Positions 36,452-50,900 of a DNA stretch of 64,000 bases are shown piece by piece. This DNA is from Osmia lignaria lignaria (Eukaryota > Arthropoda > Insecta > Hymenoptera > Megachilidae), in NCBI RefSeq assembly GCF_051020975.1, contig NC_135032.1, positions 4,402,001-4,466,000 of the forward strand. The letters are read 5' to 3'. The stretch's first letter is position 1, and each line of letters begins with the position of its first letter. The translations under genes and the position numbers were made by a program. Under the pieces are notes generated by a model that was given only the letters and a program-made list of their open reading frames with translations, was not told the DNA's origin and searched no databases.

Positions 36452-39027
36452 TTGCAGATATATCTCAAGGGAAGGGGCCTGACGGACATATTTCGAGATA
36501 TTTCTTCTTCTTGTTGTACTTCTTCTGCACAGCTAAGCTGGAAGTGGCATTTACAGCTCGCAATAGTGCAAAGTTATCTCAAAGAAAGGGGCGACGGTGT
36601 TTCTGTATCTCTATTATGTTGGTGCGGCTTCGGAACTTTTAAATATCTTGATATCTCTCGAGAACTACGCATCTGATCAAAAAATATCATAGAACATAAA
36701 AAGTAGGAAACTTAATTCTCTACAAAAAAGGTCTCTTAACATTTTGCCATAGCTCGCTTCGTTTCCGAGATATTTGCAGATTTATCTCAAGGGAAGGGGC
36801 CTGACGGACATATTTCGAGATATTTCTTCTTCTTGTTGTTCTTCTTCTGCACAGCTAAGCTGGAAGTGGCATTTGCGGCTCGCACTAGTGCAGAGTTATC
36901 TCAAAGAAAGGGGCCACGGTGTTTCTGTATCTCTATTATGTTGGTGCGGCTTCGGAACTTTTAAATATCTTGATATATCTCGAGAACTACGCATCTGATC
37001 AAAAAATATCATAGAACATAAAAAGTAGGAAACTTAATTCTCTACAAAAAAGGTCTCCTAACATTTTGCCATAGCTTGCTTCGTTTCCGAGATATTTGCA
37101 GATTTATCTCAAGGGAAGGGGCCTGACGGACATATTTCGAGATATTTCTTCTTCTTGTTGTTCTTCTTCTGCACAGCTAAGCTGGAAGTGGCATTTGCGG
37201 CTCGCACTAGTGCAGAGTTATCTCAAAGAAAGGGGCCACGGTGTTTCTGTATCACTATTATGTTGGTGCGGCTTCGGAACTTTTAAATATCTCGATATAT
37301 CTCGAAAACTACGCTTCTGATCAAAAAATATCATAGAACATAAATTGTAGGAAACATAATTCTCTACAAAAAAGGTCTCTTAGCATTTTGCCATAGCTCG
37401 CTTCGTTTCCGAGATATTTGCAGATTTATCTGAAGGGAAAGGGCCTGACGGACATATTTCGAGATATTTCTTCTTCTTGTTGTTCTTCTTCTGCACAGCT
37501 AAGCTGGAAGTGGCATTTGCAGCTCGCAATAGTGCAGAGTTATCTCAAAGAAAGGGGCCACGGTGTTTCTGTATCTCTATTATGTTGGTGCGGCTTCGGA
37601 ACTTTTAAATATCTTGGTATATCTCGAGAACTACGCTTCTGATCAAAAAATATCATAGAACATAGATTGTAGGAAACATAATTCTCTACAAAAAAGGTCT
37701 CTTAACATTTTGCCATAGCTCGCTTCGTTTCCGAGATATTTGCAGATATATCTCAAGGGAAGGGGCCTGACGGACATATTTCGAGATATTTCTTCTTCTT
37801 GTTGTACTTCTTCTGCACAGCTAAGCTGGAAGTGGCATTTGCAGCTCGCAATAGTGCAAAGTTATCTCAAAGAAAGGGGCGACGGTGTTTCTGTATCTCT
37901 ATTATGTTGGTGCGGCTTCGGAACTTTTAAATATCTTGATATATCTCGAGAACTACGCATCTGATCAAAAAATATCATAGAACATAAAAAGTAGGAAACT
38001 TAATTCTCTACAAAAAAGGTCTCTTAACATTTTGCCATAGCTCGCTTCGTTTCCGAGATATTTGCAGATTTATCTCAAGGGAAGGGGCCTGACGGACATA
38101 TTTCGAGATATTTCTTCTTCTTGTTGTTCTTCTTCTGCACAGCTAAGCTGGAAGTGGCATTTGCGGCTCGCACTAGTGCAGAGTTATCTCAAAGAAAGGG
38201 GCCACGGTGTTTCTGTATCTCTATTATGTTGGTGCGGCTTCGGAACTTTTAAATATCTTGATATATCTCGAGAACTACGCATCTGATCAAAAAATATCAT
38301 AGAACATAAAAAGTAGGAAACTTAATTCTCTACAAAAAAGGTCTCCTAACATTTTGCCATAGCTTGCTTCGTTTCCGAGATATTTGCAGATTTATCTCAA
38401 GGGAAGGGGCCTGACGGACATATTTCGAGATATTTCTTCTTCTTGTTGTTCTTCTTCTGCACAGCTAAGCTGGAAGTGGCATTTGCGGCTCGCACTAGTG
38501 CAGAGTTATCTCAAAGAAAGGGGCCACGGTGTTTCTGTATCTCTATTATGTTGGTGCGGCTTCGGAACTTTTAAATATCTCGATATATCTCGAAAACTAC
38601 GCTTCTGATCAAAAAATATCATAGAACATAAATTGTAGGAAACATAATTCTCTACAAAAAAGGTCTCTTAGCATTTTGCCATAGCTCGCTTCGTTTCCGA
38701 GATATTTGCAGATTTATCTGAAGGGAAAGGGCCTGACGGACATATTTCGAGATATTTCTTCTTCTTGTTGTTCTTCTTCTGCACAGCTAAGCTGGAAGTG
38801 GCATTTGCAGCTCGCAATAGTGCAGAGTTATCTCAAAGAAAGGGGCCACTGTGTTTCTGTATCTCTATTATGTTGGTGCGGCTTCGGAACTTTTAAATAT
38901 CTTGATATATCTCGAGAACTGCGCATCTGATCAAAAAATATCATAGAACATAAAAAGTAGGAAACTTAATTCTCTACAAAAAAGGTCTCTTAACATTTTG
39001 CCATAGCTCTCTTCGTTTCCGAGATAT
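36452..39027 (+). repeat. HOR block 10: tetrameric repeat, two copies of 1288 bp
   Basis: Monomers 36452, 36774, 37096 and 37418 recur in order at 37740, 38062, 38384 and 38706. Markers are TTGTACTTC with GGGGCGACGG; GCACTAGTGCAG with CTCGAGAAC; GTCTCCTAAC and ATAGCTTGC leading into GCACTAGTGCAG with CTCGAAAAC; and CTGAAGGGAAAGGG. The fourth members differ: 37418 has TCTTGGTATATC, whereas 38706 has GGCCACTGTG and GAACTGCGC. Confidence 0.9.
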
Positions 39028-41924
39028 TTGCAGATTTATCTGAAGGGAAGGGGCCTAACGGACATATTTCGAGATATTTCTTCTTCTTGTTGTTCTTCTT
39101 CTGCACAGCTAAACTGGAAGTGGCATTTCCAGCTCGCAATAGTGCAGAGTTATCTCAAAGAAAGGAGCCACGGTGTTTCTGTATCTCTATTATGTTGGTG
39201 CGGCTTCGGAACTTTTAAATATCTTGATATATCTCGAGAACTACGCATCTGATCAAAAAATATCGTAGAACATAAAAAGTAGGAAACTTAATTCTCTACA
39301 AATAAAGTCTCTTAACATTTTGCCATAGCTCGCTTCGTTTCCGAGATATTTGCAGATTTATCTCAAGGGAAGGGGCCTGACGGACATATTTCGAGATATT
39401 TCTTCTTCTTGTTGTTCTTCTTCTGCACAGTAAGCTGGAAGTGGCATTTGCAGCTCGCAATAGTGCAGAGTTATCTCAAAGAAAGGGGCCACGGTGTTTC
39501 TGTATCTCTATTATGTTGCTGCGGCTTCGGAACTTTTAAATATCTTGATATATCTCGAGAACTGCGCATCTGATCAAAAAATATCATAGAACATAAAAAG
39601 TAGGAAACTTAATTCTCTACAAAAAAGGTCTCTTAACATTTTGCCATAGCTCTCTTCGTTTCCGAGATATTTGCAGATTTATCTCAAGGGAAGGGGCCTG
39701 ACGGACATATTTCGAGATATTTCTTCTTCTTGTTGTTCTTCTTCTGCACAGCTAAGCTGGAAGTGGCATTTGCGGCTCGCACTAGTGCAGAGTTATCTCA
39801 AAGAAAGGGGCCACGGTGTTTCTGTATCTCTATTATGTTGGTGCGGCTTCGGAACTTTTAAATATCTTGATATATCTCGAGAACTGCGCATCTGATCAAA
39901 AAATATCATAGAACATAAAAAGTAGGAAACTTAATTCTCTACAAAAAAGGTCTCTTAACATTTTGCCATAGCTCTCTTCGTTTCCGAGATATTTGCAGAT
40001 TTATCTCAAGGGAAGGGGCCTGACGGACATATTTCGAGATATTTCTTCTTCTTGTTGTTCTTCTTCTGCACAGCTAAGCTGGAAGTGGCATTTACAGCTC
40101 GCAATAGTGCAAAGTTATCTCAAAGAAAGGGGCCACGGTGTTTCTGTATCTCTATTATGTTGGTGCGGCTTCGGAACTTTTAAATATCTCGATATATCTC
40201 GAAAACTACGCTTCTGATCAAAAAATATCATAGAACATAAATTGTAGGAAACTTAATTCTCTACAAAAAAGGTCTCTTAACATTTTGCCATAGCTCTCTT
40301 CGTTTCCGAGATATTTGCAGATTTATCTCAAGGGAAGGGGCCTGACGGACATATTTCGAGATATTTCTTCTTCTTGTTGTTCTTCTTCTGCACAGCTAAG
40401 CTGGAAGTGGCATTTGCGGCTCGCACTAGTGCAGCGTTATCTCAAAGAAAGGGGCCACGGTGTTTCTGTATCTCTATTATGTTGGTGCGGCTTCGGAACT
40501 TTTAAATATCTTGATATATCTCGAGAACTACGCATCTGATCAAAAAATATGATAGAACATAAAAAGTAGGAAACTTAATTCTCTACAAAAAAGGTCTCTT
40601 AACATTTTGCCATAGCTCGCTTCGTTTCCGACATATTTGCAGATTTATCTCAAGGGAAGGGGCCTGACGGACATATTTCGAGATATTTCTTCTTCTTGTT
40701 GTTCTTCTTCTGCACAGCTAAGCTGGAAGTGGCATTTGCGGCTCGCACTAGTGCAGAGTTATCTCAAAGAAAGGGGCCACGGTGTTTCTGTATCTCTATT
40801 ATGTTGGTGCGGCTTCGGAACTTTTAAATATCTCGATATATCTCGAAAACTACGCTTCTGATCAAAAAATATCATAGAACATAAATTGTAGGAAACATAA
40901 TTCTCTACAAAAAAGGTCTCTTAACATTTTGCCATAGCTCGCTTCATTTCCGAGATATTTGCAGATATATCTCAAGGGAAGGGGCCTGACGGACATATTT
41001 CGAGATATTTCTTCTTCTTGTTGTTCTTCTTCTGCACAGCTAAGCTGAAAGTGGCATTTACAGCTCGCAATAGTGCAAAGTTATCTCAAAGAAAGGGGCC
41101 ACGGTGTTTCTGTATCTCTATTATGTTGGTGCGGCTTCGGAACTTTTAAATATCTCGATATATCTCGAAAACTACGCTTCTGATCAAAAAATATCATAGA
41201 ACATAAATTGTAGGAAACTTAATTCTCTACAAAAAAGGTCTCTTAACATTTTGCCATAGCTCTCTTCGTTTCCGAGATATTTGCAGATTTATCTCAAGGG
41301 AAGGGGCCTGACGGACATATTTCGAGATATTTCTTCTTCTTGTTGTTCTTCTTCTGCACAGCTAAGCTGGAAGTGGCATTTGCAGCTCGCAATAGTGCAG
41401 AGTTATCTCAAAGAAAGGGGCCACGGTGTTTCTGTATCTCTATTATGTTGGTGCGGCTTCGGAACTTTTAAATATCTTGATATATCTCGAGAACTACGCA
41501 TCTGATCAAAAAATATCATAGAACATAAAAAGTAGGAAACTTAATTCTCTACAAAAAAGGTCTCTCAACATTTTGCCATAGCTCGCTTCGTTTCCGAGAT
41601 ATTTGCAGGTTTATCTCAAGGGAAGGGGCCTAACGGACATATTTCGAGATATTTCTTCTTCTTGTTGTTCTTCTTCTGCACAGCTAAGCTGGAAGTGGCA
41701 TTTGCGGCTCGCACTAGTGCAGAGTTATCTCAAAGAAAGGGGCCACGGTGTTTCTGTATCTCTATTATGTTGGTGCGGCTTCGGAACTTTTAAATATCTT
41801 GATATATCTCGAGAACTACGCATCTGATCAAAAAATATCATAGAACATAAAAAGTAGGAAACTTAATTCTCTACAAAAAAGGTCTCTTAACATTTTGCCA
41901 TATCTCGCTTCGTTTCCGAGATAT
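39028..41924 (+). repeat. Block 11: loosely ordered monomers, no clear HOR
   Basis: There are nine monomers of mixed types with no convincing repeat of order. The copy at 39350 lost one base after CACAG. The copy at 40959 has CTGAAAGTGG, which places a TGA in the usual open frame. Several are preceded by ATAGCTCTCTTCG. The copies at 39993 and 40959 combine AAATTGTAGG with AAACTTAATTC, a mix of the two 3' haplotypes. Confidence 0.8.
39350..39670 (+). repeat. 321-bp monomer with 1-bp deletion after CACAG
   Basis: It has the same CACAGTAAGCTGG deletion as 18746 and 30013 but without their TTCCTCTTC or GCGGATTCGG markers, and with TATGTTGCTGCGG. Either a short conversion tract moved the deletion, or it arose twice at the same place. 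Confidence 0.85.
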
Positions 41925-44900
41925 TTGCAGATTTATCTCAAGGGAAGGGGCCTAACGGACATATGTCGAGATATTTCTGCTTCTTGTTGTTCTTCTTCTG
42001 CACAGCTAAACTGGAAGTGGCATTTCCAGCTCGCACTAGTGCAGCGTTATCTCAAAGAAAGGGGCCACGGTGTTTCTGTATCTCCATTATGTTGGTGCGG
42101 CTTCGGAACTTTTAAATATCTCGATATATCTCGAAAACTACGCTTCTGATCAAAAAATATCATAGAACATAAATTGTAGGAAACATAATTCTCTACAAAA
42201 AACGTCTCTTAACATTTTGCCATAGCTCGCTTCGTTTCCGAGATATTTGCAGATTCAGCTCAAAGGAACTGGCCTGACGGACATATTTCGAGATATTTCT
42301 TCTTCTTGTTGTTCTTGCTCTGCACAGCTAAGCTGGAAGTGGCATTTGCAGCTCGCAATAGTGCAGAGTTATCTCAAAGAAAGGGGCCACGGTGTTTCTG
42401 TATCTCTATTATGTTGGTGCGGCTTCGGAACTTTTAAATATCTCGATATATCTCGAAAACTACGCTTCTGATCAAAAAATATCATAGAACATAAATTGTA
42501 GGAAACATAATTCTCTACAAAAAAGGTCTCTTAACATTTTGCCATAGCTCTCTTCGTTTCCGAGATATTTGCAGATTTATCTCAAGGGAAGGGGCCTGAC
42601 GGACATATTTCGAGATATTTCTTCTTCTTGTTGTTCTTCTTCTGCACAGCTAAGCTGGAAGTGGCATTTGCAGCTCGCAATAGTGCAGAGTTATCTCAAA
42701 GAAAGGGGCCACGGTGTTTCTGTATCTCTATTATGTTGGTGCGGCTTCGGAACTTTTAAATATCTTGATATATCTCGAGAACTACGCATCTGATCAAAAA
42801 ATATCATAGAGCATAAAAAGTAGGAAACTTAATTCTCTACAAAAAAGGTCTCTTAACATTTTGCCATAGCTCGCTTCGTTTCCGAGATATTTGCACATTT
42901 ATCTCAAGGGAAGGGGCCTAACGGACATATTTCGAGATATTTCTTCTTCTTGTTGTTCTTCTTCTGCACAGCTAAACTGGAAGTGGCATTTCCAGCTCGC
43001 AATAGTGCAGAGTTATCTCAAAGAGAGGGGCCACGGTGTTTCTGTATCTCTATTATGTTGGTGCGGCTTCGGAACTTTTAAATATCTTGATATATCTCGA
43101 GAACTACGCATCTGATCAAAAAATATCATAGAACATAAAAAGTAGGAAACTTAATTCTCTACAAAAAAGGTCTCTTAACATTTTGCCATAGCTCGCTTCG
43201 TTTCCGAGATATTTGCACATTTATCTCAAGGGAAGGGGCCTAACGGACATATTTCGAGATATTTCTTCTTCTTGTTGTTCTTCTTCTGCACAGCTAAACT
43301 GGAAGTGGCATTTCCAGCTCGCAATAGTGCAGAGTTATCTCAAAGAGAGGGGCCACGGTGTTTCTGTATCTCTATTATGTTGGTGCGGCTTCGGAACTCT
43401 TAAATATCTTGATATATCTCGAGAACTACGCATCTGATCAAAAAATATCATAGAAGATAAAAAGTAGGAAACTTAATTCTCTACAAAAAAGGTCTCTTAA
43501 CATTTTGCCATAGCTCGCTTCGTTTCCGAGATATTTGCAGATTTATCTCAAGGGAAGGGGCCTGACGGACATATTTCGAGATATTTCTTCTTCTTGTTGT
43601 TCTTCTTCTGCACAGCTAAGCTCGAAGTGGCATTTACAGCTCGCAATAGTGCAGAGTTATCTCAAAGAAAGGGGCCACGGTGTTTCTGTATCTCTATTAT
43701 GTTGGTGCGGCTTCGGAACTTTTAAATATCTTGATATATCTCGAGAACTACGCATCTGACCAAAAGATATCATAGAACATAAAAAGTAGGAAACTTAATT
43801 CTCTACAAAAAAGGTCTCTTAACATTTTGCCATAGCTCGCTTCGTTTCCGAGATATTTGCAGATATATCTCAAGGGAAGGGGCCTGACGGACATATTTCG
43901 AGATATTTCTTCTTCTTGTTGTTCTTCTTCTGCACAGCTAAGCTGGAAGTGGCATTTGCAGCTCGCAATAGTGCAGAGTTATCTCAAAGAAAGGAGCCAC
44001 GGTGTTTCTGTATCTCTATTATGTTGGTGCGGCTTCGGAACTTTTAAATATCTCGATATATCTCGAAAACTACGCTTCTGATCAAAAAATATCATAGAAC
44101 ATAAATTGTAGGAAACATAATTCTCTACAAAAAAGGTCTCTTAACATTTTGCCATAGCTCTCTTCGTTTCCGAGATATTTGCAGATTTATCTCAAGGGAA
44201 GGGGCCTGACGGACATATTTCGAGATATTTCTTCTTCTTGTTGTTCTTCTTCTGCACAGCTAAGCTGGAAGTGGCATTTGCAGCTCGCAATAGTGCAGAG
44301 TTATCTCAAAGAAAGGGGCCACGGTGTTTCTGTATCTCTATTATGTTGGTGCGGCTTCGGAACTTTTCAATATCTTGATATATCTCGAGAACTACGCATC
44401 TGATCAAAAAATATCATAGAGCATAAAAAGTAGGAAACTTAATTCTCTACAAAAAAGGTCTCTTAACATTTTGCCATAGCTCGCTTCGTTTCCGAGATAT
44501 TTGCACATTTATCTCAAGGGAAGGGGCCTAACGGACATATTTCGAGATATTTCTTCTTCTTGTTGTTCTTCTTCTGCACAGCTAAACTGGAAGTGGCATT
44601 TCCAGCTCGCAATAGTGCAGAGTTATCTCAAAGAGAGGGGCCACGGTGTTTCTGTATCTCTATTATGTTGGTGCGGCTTCGGAACTTTTAAATATCTTGA
44701 TATATCTCGAGAACTACGCATCTGATCAAAAAATATCATAGAAGATAAAAAGTAGGAAACTTAATTCTCTACAAAAAAGGTCTCTTAACATTTTGCCATA
44801 GCTCGTTTCGTTTCCGAGATATTTGCAGATATATCTCAAGGGAAGGGGCCTGACGGACATATTTCGAGATATTTCTTCTTCTTGTTGTTCTTCTTCTGCA

Positions 44901-47900
44901 CAGCTAAGCTGGAAGTGGCATTTGCGGCTCGCACTATTGCAGAGTTATCTCAAAGAAAGGGGCCACGGTGTTTCTGTATCTCTATTATGTTGGTGCGGCT
45001 TCGGAACTTTTCAATATCTCGATATATCCCGAAAACTACGCTTCTGATCAAAAAATATCATAGAACATAAATTGTAGGAAACATAATTATCTACAAAAAA
45101 GGTCTCTTAACATTTTGCCATAGCTCGCTTCGTTTCCGAGATATTTGCAGATATATCTCAAGGGCAGGGGCCTGACGGACATATTTCGAGATATTTCTTC
45201 TTCTTGTTGTTCTTCTCCTGCACAGCTAAGCTGGAAGTGGCATTTACAGCTCGCAATAGTGCAGAGTTATCTCAAAGAAAGGGGCCACGGTGTTTCTGTA
45301 TCTCTATTATGTTGGTGCGGCTTCGGAACTTTTAAATATCTCGATATATCTCGAAAACTACGCTTCTGATCAAAGAATATCATAGAACATAAATTGTAGG
45401 AAACATAATTCTCTACAAAAAAGGTCTCTTAACATTTTACCATAGCTCGCTTCGTTTCCGAGATATTTGCAGATTTATCTCAAGGGAAGGGGCCTAACGG
45501 ACATATTTCGAGATATTTCTTCTTCTTGTTGTTCTTCTTCTGCACAGCTAAGCTGGAAGTGGCATTTGAAGCTCGCAATAGTGCAGAGCTTTCTCAAAGA
45601 AAGGGGCCACGGTGTTTCGGTATCTCTATTATGTTGGTGCGGCTTCGGAACTTTTAAGTATCTTGATATATCTCGAGAACTGCGCATCTGATCAAAAAAT
45701 ATCATAGAACATAAAAAGTAGGAAACTTAATTCTCTACAAAAAAGGTCTCTTAACATTTTGCCATAGCTCGCTTCGTTTCCGAGATATTTGCAGATTTAT
45801 CTCAAGGGAAGGGGCCTGACGGACATATTTCGAGATATTTCTTCTTCTTGTTGTTCTTCTTCTGCACAGCTAAGCTGGAAGTGGCATTTGCAGCTCGCAA
45901 TAGTGCAGAGTTATCTCAAAGAAAGGGGCCACGGTGTTTCTGTATCTCTATTATGTTGGTGCGGCTTCGGAACTTTTAAATATCTTGATATATCTCGAGA
46001 ACTACGCATCTGATCAAAAAATATCATAGAGCATAAAAAGTAGGAAACTTAATTCTCTACAAAAAAGGTCTCTTAACATTTTGCCATAGCTCGCTTCGTT
46101 TCCGAGATATTTGCACATTTATCTCAAGGGAAGGGGCCTAACGGACATATTTCGAGATATTTCTTCTTCTTGTTGTTCTTCTTCTGCACAGCTAAACTGG
46201 AAGTGGCATTTCCAGCTCGCAATAGTGCAGAGTTATCTCAAAGAGAGGGGCCACGGTGTTTCTGTATCTCTATTATGTTGGTGCGGCTTCGGAACTTTTA
46301 AATATCTTGATATATCTCGAGAACTACGCATCTGATCAAAAAATATCATAGAACATAAAAAGTAGGAAACTTAATTCTCTACAAATAAGGTCTCTTAACA
46401 TTTTGCCATAGCTCGCTTCGTTTCCGAGATATTTGCAGATTTATCTCAAGGGAAGGGGCCTCACGGACATATTTCGAGATATTTCTTCTTCTTGTTGTTC
46501 TTCTTCTGCACAGCTAAGCTGGAAGTGGCATTTGCAGCTCGCAATAGTGCAGAGATATCTCAAAGAAAGGGGCCACGGTGTTTCTGTATCTCTATTATGT
46601 TGGTGCGGCTTCGGAACTTTTAAATATCTTGATATATCTCGAGAACTACGCGTCTGATCAAAAAATATCACAGAACATAAAAAGTAGGAAACATAATTCT
46701 CTACAAAAAAGGTCTCTTAACATTTTGCCATAGCTCGCTTCGTTTCCGAGATATTTGCACATATATCTCAAGGGAAGGGGCCTAACGGACATATTTCGAG
46801 ATATTTCTTCTTCTTGTTGTTCTTCTTCTGCACAGCTAAACTGGAAGTGGCATTTCCAGCTCGCAATAGTGCAGAGTTATCTCAAAGAGAGGGGCCACGG
46901 TGTTTCTGTATCTCTATTATGTTGGTGCGGCATCGGAACTTTTAAATATCTTGATATATCTCGAGAACTACCCATCTGATCAAAAAATATCATAGAACAT
47001 AAAAAGTAGGAAACTTAATTCTCTACAAAAAAGGTCTCTTAACATTTTGCCATATCTCGCTTCGTTTCCGAGATATTTGCAGATTTATCTCAAGGGAAGG
47101 GGCCTGACGGACATATTTCGAGATATTTCTGCTTCTTGTTGTTCTTCTTCTGCACAGCTAAACTGGAAGTGGCATTTCCAGCTCGCACTAGTGCAGCGTT
47201 ATCTCAAAGAAAGGGGCCACGGTGTTTCTGTATCTCCATTATGTTGGTGCGGCTTCGGAACTTTTAAATATCTCGATATATCTCGAAAACTACGCTTCTG
47301 ATCAAAAAATATCATAGAACATAAATTGTAGGAAACATAATTCTCTACAGAAAACGTCTCTTAACATTTTGCCATAGCTCGCTTCGTTTCCGAGATATTT
47401 GCAGATTCAGCTCAAAGGAACTGGCCTGACGGACATATCTCGAGATATTTCTTCTTCTTGTTGTTCTTGCTCTGCACAGCTAAGCTGGAAGTGGCATTTG
47501 CAGCTCGCAATAGTGCAGAGTTATCTCAAAGAAAGGGGCCACGGTGTTTCTGTATCTCTATTATGTTGGTGCGGCTTCGGAACTTTTAAATATCTCGATA
47601 TATCTCGAAAACTACGCTTCTGATCAAAAAATATCATAGAACATAAATTGTAGGAAACATAATTCTCTACAAAAAAGGTCTCTTAACATTTTACCATAGC
47701 TCGCTTCGTTTCCGAGATATTTGCAGATTTATCTCAAGGGAAGGGGCCTAACGGACATATTTCGAGATATTTCTTCTTCTTGTTGTTCTTCTTCTGCACA
47801 GCTAAGCTGGAAGTGGCATTTGCAGCTCGCAATAGTGCAGAGCTTTCTCAAAGAAAGGGGCCACGGTGTTTCGGTATCTCTATTATGTTGGTGCGGCTTC

Positions 47901-50900
47901 GGAACTTTTAAGTATCTTGATATATCTCGAGAACTGCGCATCTGATCAAAAAATATCATAGAACATAAAAAGTAGGAAACTTAATTCTCTACAAAAAAGG
48001 TCTCTTAACATTTTGCCATAGCTCGCTTCGTTTCCGAGATATTTGCAGATTTATCTCAAGGGAAGGGGCCTAACGGACATATTTCGAGATATTTCTGCTT
48101 CTTGTTGTTCTTCTTCTGCACAGCTAAGCTGGAAGTGGCATTTGCAGCTCGCAATAGTGCAGAGTTATCTCAAAGAAAGGGGCCACGGTGTTTCTGTATC
48201 TCTATTATGTTGGTGCGGCTTCGGAACTTTTAAATAGCTCGATATATCTCGAAAACTACGCTTCTGATCAAAAAATATCATAGAACATAAATTGTAGGAA
48301 ACATAATTCTCTACAAAAAAGGTCTCTTAACATTTTGCCATAGCTCTCTTCGTTTCCGAGATATTTGCAGATTTATCTCAAGGGAAGGGGCCTGACGGAC
48401 ATATTTCGAGATATTTCTTCTTCTTGTTGTTCTTCTTCTGCACAGCTAAGCTGGAAGTGGCATTTGCAGCTCGCAATAGTGCAGAGTTATCTCAAAGAAA
48501 GGGGCCACGGTGTTTCTGTATCTCTATTATGTTGGTGCGGCTTCGGAACTTTTAAATATCTTGATATATCTCGAGAACTACGCATCTGATCAAAAAATAT
48601 CATAGAGCATAAAAAGTAGGAAACTTAATTCTCTACAAAAAAGGTCTCTTAACATTTTGCCATAGCTCGCTTCGTTTCCGAGATATTTGCACATTTATCT
48701 CAAGGGAAGGGGCCTAACGGACATATTTCGAGATATTTCTTCTTCTTGTTGTTCTTCTTCTGCACAGCTAAACTGGAAGTGGCATTTCCAGCTCGCAATA
48801 GTGCAGAGTTATCTCAAAGAGAGGGGCCACGGTGTTTCTGTATCTCTATTATGTTGGTGCGGCTTCGGAACTTTTAAATATCTTGATATATCTCGAGAAC
48901 TACGCATCTGATCAAAAAATATCATAGAAGATAAAAAGTAGGAAACTTAATTCTCTACAAAAAAGGTCTCTTAACATTTTGCCATAGCTCGCTTCGTTTC
49001 CGAGATATTTGCAGATTTATCTCAAGGGAAGGGGCCTGACGGACATATTTCGAGACATTTCTTCTTCTTGTTGTTCTTCTTCTGCACAGCTAAGCTGGAA
49101 GTGGCATTTACAGCTCGCAATAGTGCAGAGTTATCTCAAAGAAAGGGGCCACGGTGTTTCTGTATCTTTATTATGTTGGTGCGGCTTCGGAACTTTTAAA
49201 TATCTTGATATATCTCGAGAACTACGCATCTGATCAAAAGATATCATAGAACATAAAAAGTAGGAAACTTAATTCTCTACAAAAAATGTCTCTTAACATT
49301 TTGCCATAGCTCTCTTCGTTTCCGAGATATTTGCAGATTTATCTCAAGGGAAGGGGCCTGACGGACATATTTCGAGATATTTCTTCTTCTTGTTGTTCTT
49401 CTTCTGCACAGCTAAGCTGGAAGTGGCATTTGCAGCTCGCAATAGTGCAGAGTTATCTCAAAGAAAGGGGCCACGGTGTTTCTGTATCTCTATTATGTTG
49501 GTGCGGCTTCGGAACTTTTAAATATCTTGATATATCTCGAGAACTACGCATCTGATCAAAAAATGTCATAGAGCATAAAAAGTAGGAAACTTAATTCTCT
49601 ACAAAAAAGGTCTCTTAACATTTTGCCATAGCTCGCTTCGTTTCCGAGATATTTGCACATTTATCTCAAGGGAAGGGGCCTAACGGACATATTTCGAGAT
49701 ATTTCTTCTTCTTGTTGTTCTTCTTCTGCACAGCTAAACTGGAAGTGGCATTTCCAGCTCGCAATAGTGCAGAGTTATCTCAAAGAGAGGGGCCACGGTG
49801 TTTCTGTATCTCTATTATGTTGGTGCGGCTTCGGAACTTTTAAATATCTTGATATATCTCGAGAACTACGCATCTGATCAAAAAATATCATAGAAGATAA
49901 AAAGTAGGAAACTTAATTCTCTACAAAAAAGGTCTCTTAACATTTTGCCATAGCTCGCTTCGTTTCCGAGATATTTGCAGATTTATCTCAAGGGAAGGGG
50001 CCTGACGGACATATTTCGAGATATTTCTTCTTCTTGTTGTTCTTCTTCTGCACAGCTAAGCTGGAAGTGGCATTTACAGCTCGCAATAGTGCAGAGTTAT
50101 CTCAAAGAAAGGGGCCACGGTGTTTCTGTATCTCTATTATGTTGGAGCGGCTTCGGAACTTTTAAATATCTTGATATATCTCGAGAACTACGCATCTGAT
50201 CAAAAGATATCATAGAACATAAAAAGTAGGAAACTTAATTCTCTACAAAAAAGGTCTCTTAACATTTTGCCATAGCTCGCTTCGTTTCCGAGATATTTGC
50301 AGATATATCTCAAGGGAAGGGGCCTGACGGACATATTTCGAGATATTTCTTCTTCTTGTTGTTCTTCTTCTGCACAGCTAAGCTGGAAGTGGCATTTGCG
50401 GCTCGCACTATTGCAGAGTTATCTCAAAGAAAGGGGCCACGGTGTTTCTGTATCTCTATTATGTTGGTGCGGCTTCGGAACTTTTCAATATCTCGATATA
50501 TCCCGAAAACTACGCTTCTGATCAAAAAATATCATAGAACATAAATTGTAGGAAACATAATTCTCTACAAAAAAGGTCTCTTAACATTTTGCCATAGCTC
50601 GCTTCGTTTCCGAGATATTTGCAGATATATCTCAAGGGCAGGGGCCTGACGGACATATTTCGAGATATTTCTTCTTCTTGTTGTTCTTCTTCTGCACAGC
50701 TAAGCTGGAAGTGGCATTTACAGCTCGCAATAGTGCAGAGTTATCTCAAAGAAAGGGGCCACGGTGTTTCTGTATCTCTATTATGTTGGTGCGGCTTCGG
50801 AACTTTTAAATATCTCGATATATCTCGAAAACTACGCTTCTGATCAAAAAATATCATAGAACATAAATTGTAGGAAACATAATTCTCTACAAAAAAGGTC

